The position numbers and the translations under genes were made by a program. Shown in pieces: positions 10,064 to 25,000 of a stretch of DNA of 64,000 nucleotides. How positions within the stretch are numbered: the stretch's first letter is position 1; each line of letters opens with the position of its first letter. The notes under the pieces are model-generated. The model saw only the letters and a program-made list of their open reading frames with translations. It did no database searches and had not been told where the DNA came from. The stretch comes from Alcanivorax sp. S71-1-4 (GTDB lineage Bacteria; Pseudomonadota; Gammaproteobacteria; Pseudomonadales; Alcanivoracaceae), in the NCBI RefSeq assembly GCF_009846755.1, contig NZ_AQOR01000007.1, forward strand, positions 103,623 to 167,622, written 5' to 3'.

Positions 10064-13000
10064 TTGCTTGCGGGGATGCTGCCCGCGGGTATTCGTTTGC
10101 TGACCAGAATCACCGCCATTATCGGAATAATGGCGGCGGCTCATGCTGTAGCGGACGATATCCGTGTCGAATCGGTTATTAACCACACCTCATCGGGGCC
10201 GGTGCCCTATGTCGTCACGTTGGGCGAATGTGATGACGTAGCGAGACTGGCCACATCGGACGACGCGGGATTGGTCATGACGCGTGATGCCCGGCTGGGC
10301 GTCTGTGAAGCGCGTTTCTCTGCCTCGGGTGCAGAGCGGTTATCGCCTTCCGTGACAGTTCATCGGCTGGATGGCAGCACGCGCACTATCGCTGAACAAT
10401 TTCCGTCAGCGGATGATGCGCCGCCGCAGATTGCCTATGTGGGGCTGGGGATTGATGGCAATGACCAGGCACAGCAGCTGGTGCTGCAACTGCAGGCCTC
10501 CGATAACGTCGATCTGCGCTATCTGTCGGTAGACGTCCTCGGCGTGCGAGCCTCGGTGCTGCGGGCTGCTGGCGGTGTTCTCGGGGCGGTGGAAGATCAG
10601 GCCTTTGCGCAGGTGTCCGGTTTGCGGGCTTATCCCGTGGAGCACGGGCAGAACAGTTTCAGCATCACCATTCCTCTTTCCGAAGTGCTCAGCGCCGACG
10701 CCATCGCCAGCGATGCAATGGTGATTCTCGATGCGCGTGCGGTAGACGCGCACGGTAATGAAGCAGCCCTGTCGAAAATCGCCTTTGTCGGTGGTGAAAT
10801 CAATGAGCGTGTGGACGGCCTGAGTGTGACGCCGGGTCGTCTGGTCCTGACCCACCCGTTGCAGACACCGGCGCTGGTGCCGGTGGCGCAATTCCAGTTT
10901 CGGGGTGAAGTGGCGTTGCCGGGCGCAGGCAGTGGCGTTAGTTACGTCAGCAGCGATCCGTCCGTTGTCGGCGTTTCTGCCAGTGGCATCGTCTATCCCC
11001 TGGCAGAAACCCAGGGTACACCGGTGATCATCACCGTCAGTTATCCCGGTACCACGAGCGTGCAGGTCCCGGTCACGGTGGACTTCTCGGTGACCATGGA
11101 AAGTCTTCTGCTGGAAGGTGTAGACGATAGCAACCCGCTGGTCCTGCCACGCCTGAATCGCTTTATCAGCCTGCCGCCCCTGTATGCCGTGCTCAGCAAT
11201 GGCGAACAGGTGGCGATGCCGGGCAACTGGCGTCGCCAGGTGGAGATCGAAGAGGACCAGGGCCTGCTGGAAAGCAATGGCCAGGGTGATCTGCGCGCGC
11301 GCGGGGCGATCCATGGGGGAGCGCCGGCACGCGTGCGGTTGCGGCTCAACGAGGCGCCTGGCCTGAGTCTGAGTTTCCCGGTGCATGCGCATGACGCAGC
11401 GCCCGACGTGAGCCTGCAGGCGCCAGCCTCGGTGACGGTGGGCGAAGAACTGATCATCGGCGCGGTGGCCACGGATGATGTCGCCATCAAGCGAGTGACT
11501 TTCCTGGTGGATGGCGCCCCGCTGACGTCGGACGAGACCGCCCCCTACGGCATGACCTTGCCGGTGGGCGAGAGCCTGCTTGGCAAAACCCTCTCGGTGG
11601 CCGCCATGGCGGTGGACAGTGCCGGCAACCAGACCTTCACGCCTGCGCAGGACGTGGCAATACAAAGCCAGGATAAACCGCTGGACGTGCCGGGCATGCA
11701 GATTGAGGCACCGGCAGATGGTCAGCGCGTGGTGGAATCGTTGCCGTTGACGGTGCAGGTGGCGCGTAATCTGGGGGGCGAATTCGCTGAACCGGATGGC
11801 CTCGTGCGGCAAATCCAGTTGACCCTGGACGGCCAGCTGGTGGGGCAGATTGGTGCGCCGCTGTACGAAACGCGCCCAGGCGGTGACGGTGAAGAAGTGT
11901 TTGAAGTCTGGCGTGGCCGCATCACCCTGCCGGCCGTGTCGGCACGGGAAACCTCACTGGCATTGCAGGCAACGCTGATCGGCGCGGATGGCGCCATGCA
12001 GGCCTTGCCGGCACAGCTGATCCGGGCGCTCGCCAACCAGCCGCCTTCGGGGCGCGTCATGGCGCCCGTGGAAGGGGCTTCAGTGACGGCCGGCAATCCG
12101 GTCAGGGTATCGGTGCAGGCGGTGGATGATGCAGGCCCGCTTGGCGTGGAGGTGGCACTGCTGAACGGCGAACAGGTGATCGCTACGCAGGTCCCCGCAC
12201 AGGCGCAGAGCGAACTGCAGCGTGATGCGCTAGACCCGATGGTATCGCTGCTGACGTTTGACGTGCCCACTACACAGGAAGACATGGGGCGGCAACTGGC
12301 GCTCAGCGCCCGTATCACGGATTACCACGGCAAGGTGTTCCGCACCGAAGCGGTTCGCGTCAGCGTCGTCGGGGATCAGCCGCCGACGGTAGCACTGAGT
12401 CACCCGCAGGAAGGCAGCGCCCATGTGGCTGGACTGCCGCTGGACATCCGCGCCCAGGCGGTGGATGACGTTGGCATCGAACGGGTGGAATTTTATCTCG
12501 ATGGCCGGCTGGTAGGGTCTGATTACCAGGCCCCCTATACCGTCACCGTGGTCACTGATCCGATCCAGCGCGAAGAACAGCGCGTGGTATTGAGCGTGCG
12601 TGCGTTCGACAACGCCGGGCAACAGGGCGATGGCGCGCCCGTGGCGATCGTACTGGGGCATGATGAACAGCCGCCGGTCATCAATCTGGCATCGCCAGTG
12701 ATCAGCGAAACCAGTGGCGGCACGGATATCGCGTCGCTGATCGAAAACCAGCAGTTCGTTTTCAAACTCACCGGCTACGACAACGTCGGCGTGACGGCAC
12801 TGGAAGTCAGCGGCCTGCGCCGCGCCGCCAACGGCCGTCTGGTATTGACCGGCCGGCCGGACGACACGCTGGATCACAACGCGTTGCCGCTGCAGTCACT
12901 GCCGGGCACCGCCAACGGCTATTCGGCAGCGGCACTGGTCAGCGCACCGGCATTTTCCGGTGCCGGCACCCAGGATATCTATCCGCTCAGCGCCCGCGTA

Positions 13001-16000
13001 CGCGACCAGGCGGGCAATGAGTCGACGCTGCACTTCACCGTGGCGATCCGCGCCGACCAGGCGCCGGAAGTGAGCCGGCTGTCCGCGGATAAACCCGCCT
13101 ACGCGCTCAACGATACCCTGTTGTTGAGTGTTCAGGCGGTGGATGACCAGCAGGTGGATCAACTGCGTCTGCGGCTGCGCAATGGCGGCGGTGTCCTATT
13201 GCGGGAAGTGACACACCGCAGCCAGGACGGCGATTTCGTTCCGATGCGCAATGTGCAGCATCGTTTTACCTTGCCGCTGGCAGATTTTGCCTTGCCGAAC
13301 GAGGCGCAGACGTTGAGTGCTGAAGTCGTCGCCCTGGACCGCCTGGGTCAGTCCTCGGCAGCGCTGACGTTGCCGATAACGGTACAGGCCGACGAACAGG
13401 GGCCGGTCATCACGCTCTATGACCCGACACCGCAGTCGGTACTCACCGCCGGCGCGAGCGTCACGTTCCAGTGGCGCGCTACCGATGAAAACGGGCTGCA
13501 GGGCATCACGGTGTCCGGTCCCGATGGCACACTACTGACACGCACTTTGTCTGGCCTGGAGCAGAGCGGCAGTTTCATCGCACAAGTGCCGCAGCAAGCA
13601 GATGAACTGGTACTCGACGTCACCGGGACAGACCGTTACGGCAATACTGCACAACGAGCCTGGCGCTATGTGGTGACGCAGGATGCGCCGCCAGTGATTG
13701 ATATTCGCAGCCCTGCGCCGGGGCTGCGTGTCCGGGAAGGGGAGCAACTCTCGGTCAACTTCACCGTCAGTGACGATAAACGGGTCGAGCAGGCCCGGGT
13801 GCTGGTGGAACAGCAAGGCAACGTTCGTTTCGAGAAGGTGTTTTCGGCATCGCAGATTGCAGCGGCGACCAGCGCCGGCAGCTTCCTGAATGCATTGCTG
13901 CCAGTGCCGACTGCCCCCGCGCAAGGCGAAAGCTTCCGCTTCGTGGTGCAAGCCACAGACAGCGCTGGCCAGACCAGTGAAAAGCCGGTCGACGTCAGGA
14001 TTGTCGATGACGAAGAAGCACCGGTGGTGCAGATGACGCAACCCGCCTCGGACCTCAGCGCCTTGCCGGGGGAGATGCTCTCCATTCAGGGCATCGTCGT
14101 GGACGATATCCATGTCGCGGACATCCGTGTGGTGGTGCGCAACGAACAGGGGCGTCATGTGCTGCCCTGGTCGGGCAATCTGGTGCGCTCCGACGAGATC
14201 GAGGAAATCCGGCAGCCGAATCCCGGCAGCTTTGGCAGTGTGATCATTGGCCGCCGGCACGTCAGCACCTTCTCCGGCACGGTGCGGTTGCCGCGTGATT
14301 TTGTCCAGTACACGGGCCAGGTGTTCGAACTGCTGCTGGAAGCCGATGACAAAGGCGTCAACACCGGCGAATCGCCGGCGCGTACCCTGACGATACTGGC
14401 CGACGAAGACGCGCCGGGTATCCGCATCGACAAACCCGGCGACGTGGTGGTGGAGCGCACCGACGCGGTGCTCGAAGCACAGATCACCGACAACCTCGAA
14501 CTGGATACCGTCAGCGTCACGCTGATCGGCGACAGCCAGCAAGTGATCTACAGCGAGCAGGCTGTGGGCACTGATGTGCTGGCGCTGCGCAATGTGGCCA
14601 TCCCGCTGGAGGCCTACCATCCGGTGCCGGAAAGCGGGCACACGCTCACCCTGCGGGTCACGGCCACCGATACCAGCGGCAATGAAGCGTCACTGAACCA
14701 GCACTTCACCCTGTTGCCGGATCAGGCGCCGACTGTGGTGGTGACATTGATGGAACCCGCCGACCGTGCTCTGGCGGGCCGGCTGGCACACGCTGCGCTG
14801 GAAGTGCGCGATGACGCGCCGGAAGAAGGCATTCTGACGCTGCCGCTGGTGACCTCGCTGGCAGACACCGTTGAACGCAACTTCAGCGGCAGCAGCCTGC
14901 CGGCCCAGCCACCCGCGATCCTCCCTGAGCCATTGATCCAGTGGCACTATCCGGAAGCTGCGCAACGGCCTGTCCAGGTATTGCTGAACGGGCGCCAGGT
15001 GCTGGCACTGGACGCGCAGGCCAGCCTGCGCGGTGTGGCGGAGATCACCGGCGAATTGCGCGTGCAGGCGGAAGGTGTGGTAGTGAGCTACCGCCTGACG
15101 CGTCACTGGGACGATGCCTGCCAGCATCACAGTACGGTCGATACGGTGACCGATCCGGCGCTGCTGCTCTCCGAGTGGCTGGTCGATGGCGTGATGGTGC
15201 TGGAAGTAGAGCCATTGTTTGACGGTGTGGCCGGGGGATATCCGCTGCGTCGTCTGAGCTTTGAACAGCGTCGCACCGATGCGCTGAGCGAATATGTGGT
15301 GGGTGAGCGGCGTCAGTCGATTCGTGGCCGCGCGATCCTGCGTGCTGACGTGGCGGATGCTGCGGCATTCGGTGGCGTTGGTGTATTGCAGCTGTTCGCA
15401 CCGCTGCGGGGGCAAAACAGTCTGGATCGTTTCGGGCTGGCTCATGCAGTGCCGGCGGACCTGCCGGGCGTACGCAGCCTGCAACTGCTGGCGCACGCCA
15501 CCGACCGTTTCGCTCAGGAGCGCGCTGATCAGGTGCTGCCACCGTTGCAACGCCTGGATATTCTGCCGGACGAGCGCGCACCGTCGCTGCTGCTGAAAGC
15601 ACCGCAATCCGGGACCGAAGTGGTACAGGGCCAGCAGATGCCCTTCCAGTTGCAGGGCGACGACGACACCGGGCTGATCCGCCAACTGCGCCTGCTGGCG
15701 GCGGACGGCGCGATACTGCACGAACAGGCGGGCCGCTATGGCGTGCCCGAACAGACATTTGCCTGGCAGATTCCTGACGATATCGCGCCTGGCCTGTTGT
15801 CCGTCTTTCTGGAAGCGGAAGACCCTTCCGGCCTGCGCACCAGTCAGGAAGTGTTGTTGCCGGTGCAGCCCAACGCACCGCCGACCATGGCGTTGAACGC
15901 CTTCCGAAGCTATCGCACGGAGGCCGGTTACCAGCGTAACTTTACCGAACAAAGCCGCCTGGCACTGAACGAGTTCTGGGTGCGTTCCGGCGAACCGTTC

Positions 16001-19000
16001 CGTGTCGAACTGGAAGCCCGGGACGACACGGCGTTGCGCAATATATCGATCAGCCGCCTGACGCCGGAGGGCAGTGAAGTCCTGCTGCACCAGTGGGATT
16101 TCCCCGCGCTCTGTCCGGATGAACCACAACAGCGCGTGGCCCGTGTGCAGGATGTGGTGTTCGACCAGGCCGCGCCGACGGAATACGTGCTGCGCGCCGA
16201 GGACCGGCATGGCCAGCGCACTCAGCGCCGCTTTATCGTCAATCCGGAAACCAACGTCGCACCGGAGCTGCGCATCGTGACGCCGGCACCGGAGCAGAAA
16301 ATCGCCGCCGGCACCTTCGCCATTCAGGTCGGCATCGCCGCCAGTGACGACCGCATCCTGTCCCGCAGCGATATCAGCGTTTACGCCAATGGCAGGCTGC
16401 TGCACCGCTATGGCACTGGCAGCGCGACCCAGCCACCGGGTGGAGAAGGCCGTATCGACGACGCCTTCAACAGCATCTACGACAGTTTCGATGCTCACTA
16501 CGGCGTGGATGTGGCCAATGAACATGGCCGTAAGGATAGTCCGCATGCGCGGCAGGACACCTTCCTGCTCGAGCTGCCGGAAGGCATTCTGACGCAGAAC
16601 ACCGCGCTGGAGATCACGGCGGTCATCACGGACAGTGACGGTGCCACGGGCCGTCACGCGGTGACTATCGAACTGGCGCCGGACGATATTCTGCCGGAAG
16701 CCATTCTGGGCCGGCCGCAGGTGGGTGACCGCCTGACCGAGGCCGCATTCCTGGATGTCCGTTTCGCCGCTTATGACAACGTCAAGGTCCAGTCTCTGGA
16801 GCTGTATCGTGGTTACGGCGCCCTGACCGCCGACGGCTATGTGCAGAGCGAATTCGGCACACCGTTACGCGTCGAGGACACCATCCCGGCGGTGGATGCC
16901 AACCCGATTACTACCCAGAACATCGACACGCCGGACTATGTTCACCGCCTGCAACTGCCACGCCTGCCGGTGATTGCCGACGCGTTGCAAGTGGACATTG
17001 CAGCGGTAGAGCGACTGGACATCTGGTTCCGCCTGGTGGTGCGTGATGCCTCCGGCAACGTGCGCACCAGGGAAGTCAGCTTCCCGGTCCGTGCCGACGA
17101 ACGTCCGGTGCTGGATATTATCGAGCCGCTGGCCGGCAGCCGGCAGGTTGAGCACGCACCTTTGTATGTCAACGTCAATGCGTTCGATGATGTGGCGCTG
17201 GACAGCGTGCGCCTGATCGCACGGCACGACGGCCAGGAAATCTATAACGTGCCGCTGTCGCAGCCGCCCTATGCGTTCAGCGTACCGATGCCGGCGTTCG
17301 ATGCGGAACAGCCGGCACGCAACAGCGTGACGCTACAGGTCGAAGCCATTGACAGCTATGGCGCCGCCTATGGCGACCTGGACAATCATCGCGCCACCGA
17401 AACCCTGATGGTGGAAGTGGTCGGCGATGAACCGCCTGTGGTGGTCATCGCCTCACCGGCAAACCAGAGCAGCGTCACCGAAGGCGAAGTGTTGGTGGTG
17501 GAAATCAATGCCATTGATGACGTGGGTGTTGACCGCGTGGCATTGCAGGTGGCCGGTCTGGTCATTGGTGAACGCACGCTGGTGGATTACGAATACCCTT
17601 ATGAATTTCTGATTACCGTGCCCTATGGCCAGGCGGGCAAGGACATCGTGCTGTCCGCCGCCGTCACCGAGCAGCGCGCGGCCGAGGCGCGCACGGTGAA
17701 CGCTGTGTCGCCCGTGGTGGTGCATGTGGACGCTGACACCGAGGCGCCGGAAATTCAGGTGCAACAGCCGGCGGGTGCCGGCACGGCAGTGGAAGGGCGG
17801 CCATTGCCGTTTCGGTTTACGGCGCAGGACAATGTGCGCGTCACCTCGACATTGGTAGAGCTGCTGCTGGATGTGAACCGCGATGGGGCTGCGGCCGATG
17901 ACGAAGTGGCTGCCAGTATTGCGTTCGTCGCGCCACCGTATCAGTCGGCCTTTACGCTGCGGCGGTTTGATGACTATCTGGGTGAGGCGGCGGACGACGT
18001 CACCCAACTGACGGCACGTTTGCGCATCACCGCGCGCGATGGCGCCGGCAACGAATCGGTGTCGTCGGTGCCGGTCACGGTATTGCGCAACCAGCCACCG
18101 GATGTCACCGCGATCAATATTCTCGACAATCGCGGTTTCTCCCTGGGCGCGGCGCTGGCGCAGATCACCGAAGGTCGCCGCATCATTGTTGACGTGCAGG
18201 CGCAGGATCTGGAAAGTGGCCTCGGCAGTGTTTCGCTGTACCGCAGCCTGGGTGACACCTCGGCGCCGGCGGTGCTGGTGGGCACGGATGTCACCGCGCC
18301 GTATCAGTTTTCCTTGCAGGTGCCGCTGGGCCACGTGGGCGAGACGTTTGCGTTCCGTGCCACAGCCGAGGACGTGGACGGCAATCTGTCGCCGATGTCC
18401 GCGCCGCGCACCCTGACCATTGTCGAGGACCAGCCGCCGGGCGCGGAGATTATCCAGCCTGCCAACGATCTCTCTGCCGTGGTTCGCGGCGAGCCCATTA
18501 CTGTCGCCGTGCGCGTGACGGATGATTTGGGTGCCGAAGGCATCGAGAAAGTCGTTTTCCTGGTCAACGACGAACCGGCGTATACCGCATGGCAGTCGCA
18601 GACTGACCAGGGCGGCGGCAGCGCACAGGATAATATTTTCACAGCGCAATTGTATGCGCCGGAAGGCAGCAAGGGCGTCACGCTCCAGGCCATTGCCCAC
18701 GATATCCATGGCAAGACCGGCACCAGCCAGGTGGTGCGTGTCGGCGTGGTCGAGGATACCGTGGCGCCGGTGATCGAGCCGCTCAGTCCGGCGGAGGGTG
18801 AGGTGCTGACTGCTGGTGAGCCGGTATCCGTGGTGGTGGCCGTCAGCGACATGGGTAACGAAACGGAACGCACCGTGACCCAGGCCTGGGTGCGCGAATT
18901 CCGGGACGCCAATGGCGTCTGGAAGACACTGGCGGAAACCTCGCTGGTGCTGATTCGCGACGATACCCGGTCTCCGGGTGACACGCGCCCGGTCAGCGAC

Positions 19001-22000
19001 CCGGACAACTATTACTTCATCTACCACGCGGAAATGGCCAACGGCAATTTGCTTCGCCGCGAGATGAAACCGGATGAACGTCTGCGTGTGGTCACGCAGG
19101 TGGAGACAAGCACTCATACCCGCACCAGTGAAACCCGCCACGAAGTGGGCCTGGCGCTGGACCGCCGCCGGCATGTGCTGGCGGCGCACAGTGGTGATAC
19201 GGTATCCGCCGCGCAGCGGCAACAGGCACAATCCGTCTATTATTCCGCGCTGACGCAATTCCAGGGCGAAGACAATATCGGTGCGCTGCTGGCCGCCTGG
19301 AACACGCTTGATCCGTCGCAGATCGATCCGGCCACCGGCGCGCCGGATGTGCGTGCGCTGTTCAGCGATCCACAGCGGCCTGCCATGCGCACCGGCCTGT
19401 TCATGCTTGATGCCATGCCGGTGGTGGAGGCCGCCGGTGACGGCCACGAATACCTGTTCTCGTCGCTGCTCAATGGTGCCGCGGAAGTCTTTGCCGGCGC
19501 CATTACCGATCTGCACGCGGATGCGTCCCTGGTGCTGGCCGCCAAGGCCGGCCTGCCGGAAACCGGCGTCGTGCGAGCAGAAGACGAATCCGCGTTCAGC
19601 AACGCTCTGGCGCAGACGATCACGCAGGACCCGGACACCGGGGCGCGGTATCTGGACAATACCGGTGGCGAACTCTTGCTGTTCACCAGGCGCAACGGTG
19701 AAGGCCAGTTCGGCCTGCCGTACCAGCTGGCCGGCCGTGTCGACATGCCGTTCCCGGAAGTGCTTGGTATCGCCCGTGCCGACAATATGGTGCTGGTCGC
19801 CAACGGCCATGGTGGCGTGCAGGTGGTGGATATCAGCCGCTTTGATATGCCGTATCGCATCGGCTTTATCAAACCTGACGGCTATGCCCGCGATGTCGTG
19901 ATCCGCGACGGCTATGCGTTTATCGCGGCGTCCGAGCAGGGCGTCGTGGTGGCGGATATCAGCGATCCGGCGCTGCCGATCGTGGCGGCGCTGGACACGC
20001 TGGGTGTGGCCAGCCGCCTGCAACTCGCCGGTGATCATCTGTATGTCACCAATCTGGGTGCGAACGGCCTCGCCGCAGAACTGAATGTGATCGACGTGCG
20101 CAACCCGCCGCAGCCCTACATGGCGCGCACGATCCGCCTGACGCCCTCGCGGGCCGACCATCGTTACGACGGCATTGTCGATGTGCTGGTGGCCGGCAAC
20201 CTGGCCTACGCCAGCGTGCAGTTGTCGGATCAGGAAGACCAGCCAGCGCAATCCGGCCTGGAAATCATCCGCCTGGGCGAACAGAACGCCGACAGCGATG
20301 CCACGGTACCGGTCATTACCCATCGCCAGGCAGACTGGCTCGATTTCAGCGTCCGTGACCTGGCACTGGCCAACGGCGCAGTGGAAATTGCCGCCGCGCG
20401 CGGCGGTGTGGCGCGCTTGCAACTGGCCGAACTGACCGTGATGCGGCATACGCCGGTGCATGACGAGACGCAGGTGCCGTCAACGCTGCCACGGGTCAGC
20501 ATCGAACTGTCATCCGTCCTGGACCCGGCGACGTCGCTGACAAACAACGTGCGGTTGTACAAGGGACAGGGCGAATTCCCCGAAGACATTTCCGATCAGG
20601 TCAGCGTGCGCTTTGGCACCCGCGACGGGCAGGACGCGCGTCGGTTTATCGAACTGCTGCCACCGGAAGACGGCTGGCAGGCTGGTGAAACCTATCAGGT
20701 TGCCGTGCTGCCGGGACTGCAATCGTTCGGCAGCGATATGCTGCGAATGAGCAATACCTACCGTTTCAGTTTCCATATTTCGGCGGCGGGTGATGCGGAC
20801 AAGCCGGACATCGTCGATATCGTACCGGCAGAAGGTGATGTGCGCGGTGGCACACGCGTGACGTTGCGTGGCCACGCATTCGGCACGCAGTCGCGTGTGT
20901 TGTTCGCAGGGCAGGAAGCTGCACTGGAAAGTGTGGCCCCGGGTGACGAGGGTGCGCTGGATACCCTGGTGGTGATGACGCCGCCGAATTATGCCGGTCC
21001 GGCGGCGGTCACCGTCATCAACGACGACACGCTGCGTAATACCGTGCAGGCCGGTTTCCGTTATGTCGATGACCTGCGGCTGAGTTTTATCGATCCGGGC
21101 GTGGTCGGTGTCTCGCAAAGCGGCGAGGGCGACCGCGTCAATGTGGTCGGTTTCGGATTCCATCCGGGCGTATCGCTGCGTGCCTGGCCGAGCGAGCAGC
21201 CGCAACAGGTGCAGACCACCGCAGCAGGCAGTGACCGCCTGCAACTGCTCAGCGCCGAGCGCATGAGCTGGACGGTGCCGGATTTCGGCACGGCCTACCG
21301 GGGTTTCCTCGATGTGGAAGCCGTGGACGAGGCGGGCCGTCGCTACTGGCTGCCGCGCGCGCTGTTCTACGGCAAGCTGGCAGCAGCGTCGGTACTGGAA
21401 ACGGCGTCGCCTGTCACCGGCGGACCGGGCGATCAGCCGGACGTGCCGGATGCCATGCTGTTGCCGCCAGGCCGCATCATGGACCTGGCCGCCGATGATG
21501 CCTTGCAACTGATTTATGTGCTGGGCCGTGGCCGCTATACCTCCGAGACACCGGGCAGCGGCGTATTGAGTCCCGAAGCGTTCGCCGCCACCCAGCCGCC
21601 AGGCTGGATCAGTCTGGTGCATTACCGCCGCGATCAGCTCGATGATGCCGCACCGATGCTCGGCTTCGGCTACATGAATCTGCCCCAGGCGCTGACGCCG
21701 GTGGCCATGACCCTGAGCGACACGCAGTTGTATGTCAGTGCGCAAGGGCTGGATTTCGATTACATCGACGTGCCCTTCGAGGGCCTGCCGCATCTGCTGG
21801 TGTACGAACGCGAAACCCGCGTGCCCGACATCGATCCGGATGACGCGCCGCCGCCATCGCTGGACCGCGACCTGCTTTACGCCTTGCCGCTGCCACTTGC
21901 CGAAGCGCCGCAACAATTGCTGGTGTCCGGCCAGTTGCTGATCGCCGCCGCGAGCGACGGTGTGGCGTTGCTCAATGTCGCCAACCCGACGCGTCCGGGT

Positions 22001-25000
22001 ATCGTGCAGGTGCTGCGCAGTGCGGTCATCAACGGCGCGACGACCTCATTGCGACCCGTACAGATCCATCTGGAAGGCCAGCATCTGGTGGTCGAAACCG
22101 GCACCTCGACCCGCGCCCACCGGGTGGTGTTCGATCTGTCGGCACCGGGTGCGCCGCAGCTTTCCGCCGTATCCGTGCCGGCGGGCCACAAGGCCGGCCT
22201 GCGCGGGCGCCCGGTGACCGCTTATGCCCAGGGCAGCACCCTGACGCTGCATGATCAGCGCCAGCCACGCCTGCCACCGATGATTGGGGCCTACCAGCCG
22301 TCCGGTTTTGAATTGCCGGGCGATGTCTCGGGCATGGCCGCCGGCAACAGCTTGGTGGCTGTGCAACTGCGTTATGGTTGCGAGCGGCAAAAAGTCGAGT
22401 ATTACGTCCAATTGCTGGATGTCAGCCGCAGCACCGATCCTGCGTTGCTCGACGCCATGAAGACCTACGATTGCAACGGCATGGTTGATCGCTACGGCGC
22501 GTCCCCGGCGCTCACGGGCTATCCACGCCGTGAGCCGGTATTGCTGACCGACGACGGCCTGTTGTTGACGGCGGAACAGTCATTGCGCATTACCGACACG
22601 CTGGTGATGGATCTGGTGGCGATGACGCCGGAACCGGACAGCGAAGGCGTCAGCCTGGAGAGTCAGGTGGCGCTGCGCTTTACCCATCCGGTGGTGGTGC
22701 CCGCCGCACAGACCGAAGCGGACTGGCTGGCCCGCTATGTGGCATTGGTGCGTGAGGACGGCAGCAGTGAAGGGGAAACCGTTGCGGCGGATATTCACCT
22801 CGACAGTGCCGACCCGCGCCGTGTGCTGATTTCGCCGGCGCAACCGCTGGCCGCGCAAAGCGAATTCCGCGTGACGCTCCGTGGCGATGCTGCCGGGCGT
22901 CGCACCGAGGGGCTGTTTGAATACAGCGCCCGTTTCCGTACCGGGCAACGCAGTGGCGATGCGGTACAGATCGTCAGCGTGGAAACACCCTATGTTCCGG
23001 TCAATGGCGGGCCGCTGAGCCTGTTGCTGCGTCATCCTGGCGAGCATCCTGCGGTGCTGGTGGCGGGGCGCAATGCACCACTCACCTCGCTGACTCCGCT
23101 GCCGGACGACCTGTTCCGTGCCGACGTGGATGCACCGCCGGGGCTGCCGGGCAGCGCCTCCCTGACGGTTGTCACCAGCGACGGTTCCTCCGACACGCTG
23201 CTTGGTGGCGTGCTGTACGTGGAACCGCTGGTGCTGTCGTCGCTGTCGCCGGTCACAGGCAATGTGGATGGCGGTACACAGGTCACTATCAAGGGCCGGG
23301 GATTCCGTGCCGACGCCGGGCGTCTGCAAGTGTTCTTCGGCAATGCCCAGGCGAACCCGGATCAGGTCCGCATTGTGGATGAAGGCACGTTGTCCGTGGT
23401 GGCACCGGCCGGTGCACTGGGCATAGTGGATGTGACGGTGACGCAGGATGACGGCCAGAACGAAACACTGCCGGCGGCGTTCGAATACCGTCAACCGCCG
23501 CAGGCCAATATTCCCCATGAGGGCACCGTGCGTGACATGGTGCTCGATCCGACTGGCACCTGGGCTGCTGTCGCCACGGGCGACCGGGTCTACCTGATCA
23601 ATATTGCCGCCTCGACCTGGACCGCGCGCGAACAGGACCCGCTGTTGCCGGCCGATCTGCTGGCGATGATTGACGAAGACGGTAATGACGTCGACGACCG
23701 TATTGTGTCGCACATTCCCCTGCCGGGCGGCTGGCAGGCGCAGCGGCTGGCGCTGTCCTTTGAACGTGGCACGGATCGCATCCTGGTGTCCGCGCGGCGC
23801 GAACAGCAAGGCGAAGCATCATCGGCGTTGTTTATCGTCGCCGTCGATGCGCTGGATATCAGCAAGAGCACCCTGATCCGCGAGTTGCCGTTGCCCGGCG
23901 ACGGCGCGCGGGGTCTGGTGGCCAGTGGCGAACGGGCGCTGGTGACGCTCGGCACGGCGGGTATCGGCATGGTCGACACCTATCTGCATACCCGCGCTTT
24001 CCTGCAAACCCGCCTGGCCATGCCGAATCAGGTACCGGCGCTGGACGTGGCCGCGTTGCCTTCGGTGGCGGGTGAGGGCAGTCACTATGTCGTGGTGGGT
24101 GGCCTGCTGGATCACGCGACACAGCGTCTGCAACAGGTACAGCAACCCGGCGCGAAGGGCTTCCAGGTGTTGCGCAATGATGCCGCCGGTGGCCTGCAAT
24201 GGATCAGCGCGCTGGATATTCTCGGCACTGCCGTGGAAGTGGCCGGACACGTCGCCGTGGTCGCCGCCGGTGACGGCGGTGTGGTGCTGGTCGACCTGAG
24301 CAATCCACTACAGCCGGTGATCGTCTCGCGCCTGAATGACCTGGGCTATGTGCGCGACATCAGTGTGTTCGGACATGTGCTTTACGTGGCGTCACAGAAT
24401 GGCCTGTCCACGTTCGATATTACCGACCCGGCGGCGCCGCTGCGGCTGCACGGCCAGATGGGTGGCGGCAAGGCACCGTGGGTGGTCACCGCCACACCCT
24501 ACGGCGTATTGCTGGGCGGCGTCGAGATGACGTCCGTGCTCAACGACGTGATGCTCAAACTGATCAGCGCTGAACCGGCCAACGGCATTCTGGATCGTCA
24601 GCCGGACGGCAGCGTGCTGATCCGCCTGCGCTTCAACAAGGCCATCAGCGACTACGCGCCCAATCTCGACAAGGTGCTGCTGCGTACCGCAGCGGGCGAG
24701 CCGGTTGCCCATCAGGTGCGCACCGAAAACAACGATCTGCTCGTGACGCTGACGGCACCGCATACACTGGTGCGCGGTGAACCACTGCGCCTGACCGTGG
24801 AACAGGATCTGGCCTCGGTGAAACAGATCGCCGGCCAGCCGCCGCAGGTGCTGTATCGTTTGCCGCGCACACAACGTCGTGACTTTATCTGGCGTGGCGG
24901 CCGCATCGACACGCTGAGCGTGGACACGGTATTGCCTCGCCGGGTACTGGCCGGCGAGAGCGCCCGCCTGTTTATCAGCGTGCGTGGCGGGCCGCGTGAT

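Noticed and set aside
17453..20461. 1,002-codon minus-strand open frame opposite the giant gene
   Set aside because: It is a shadow frame caused by the high GC and codon bias of the plus-strand gene; it is His/Arg/Gln-rich with no domain pattern. The same applies to those at 14690-16657 and 4415-6364.
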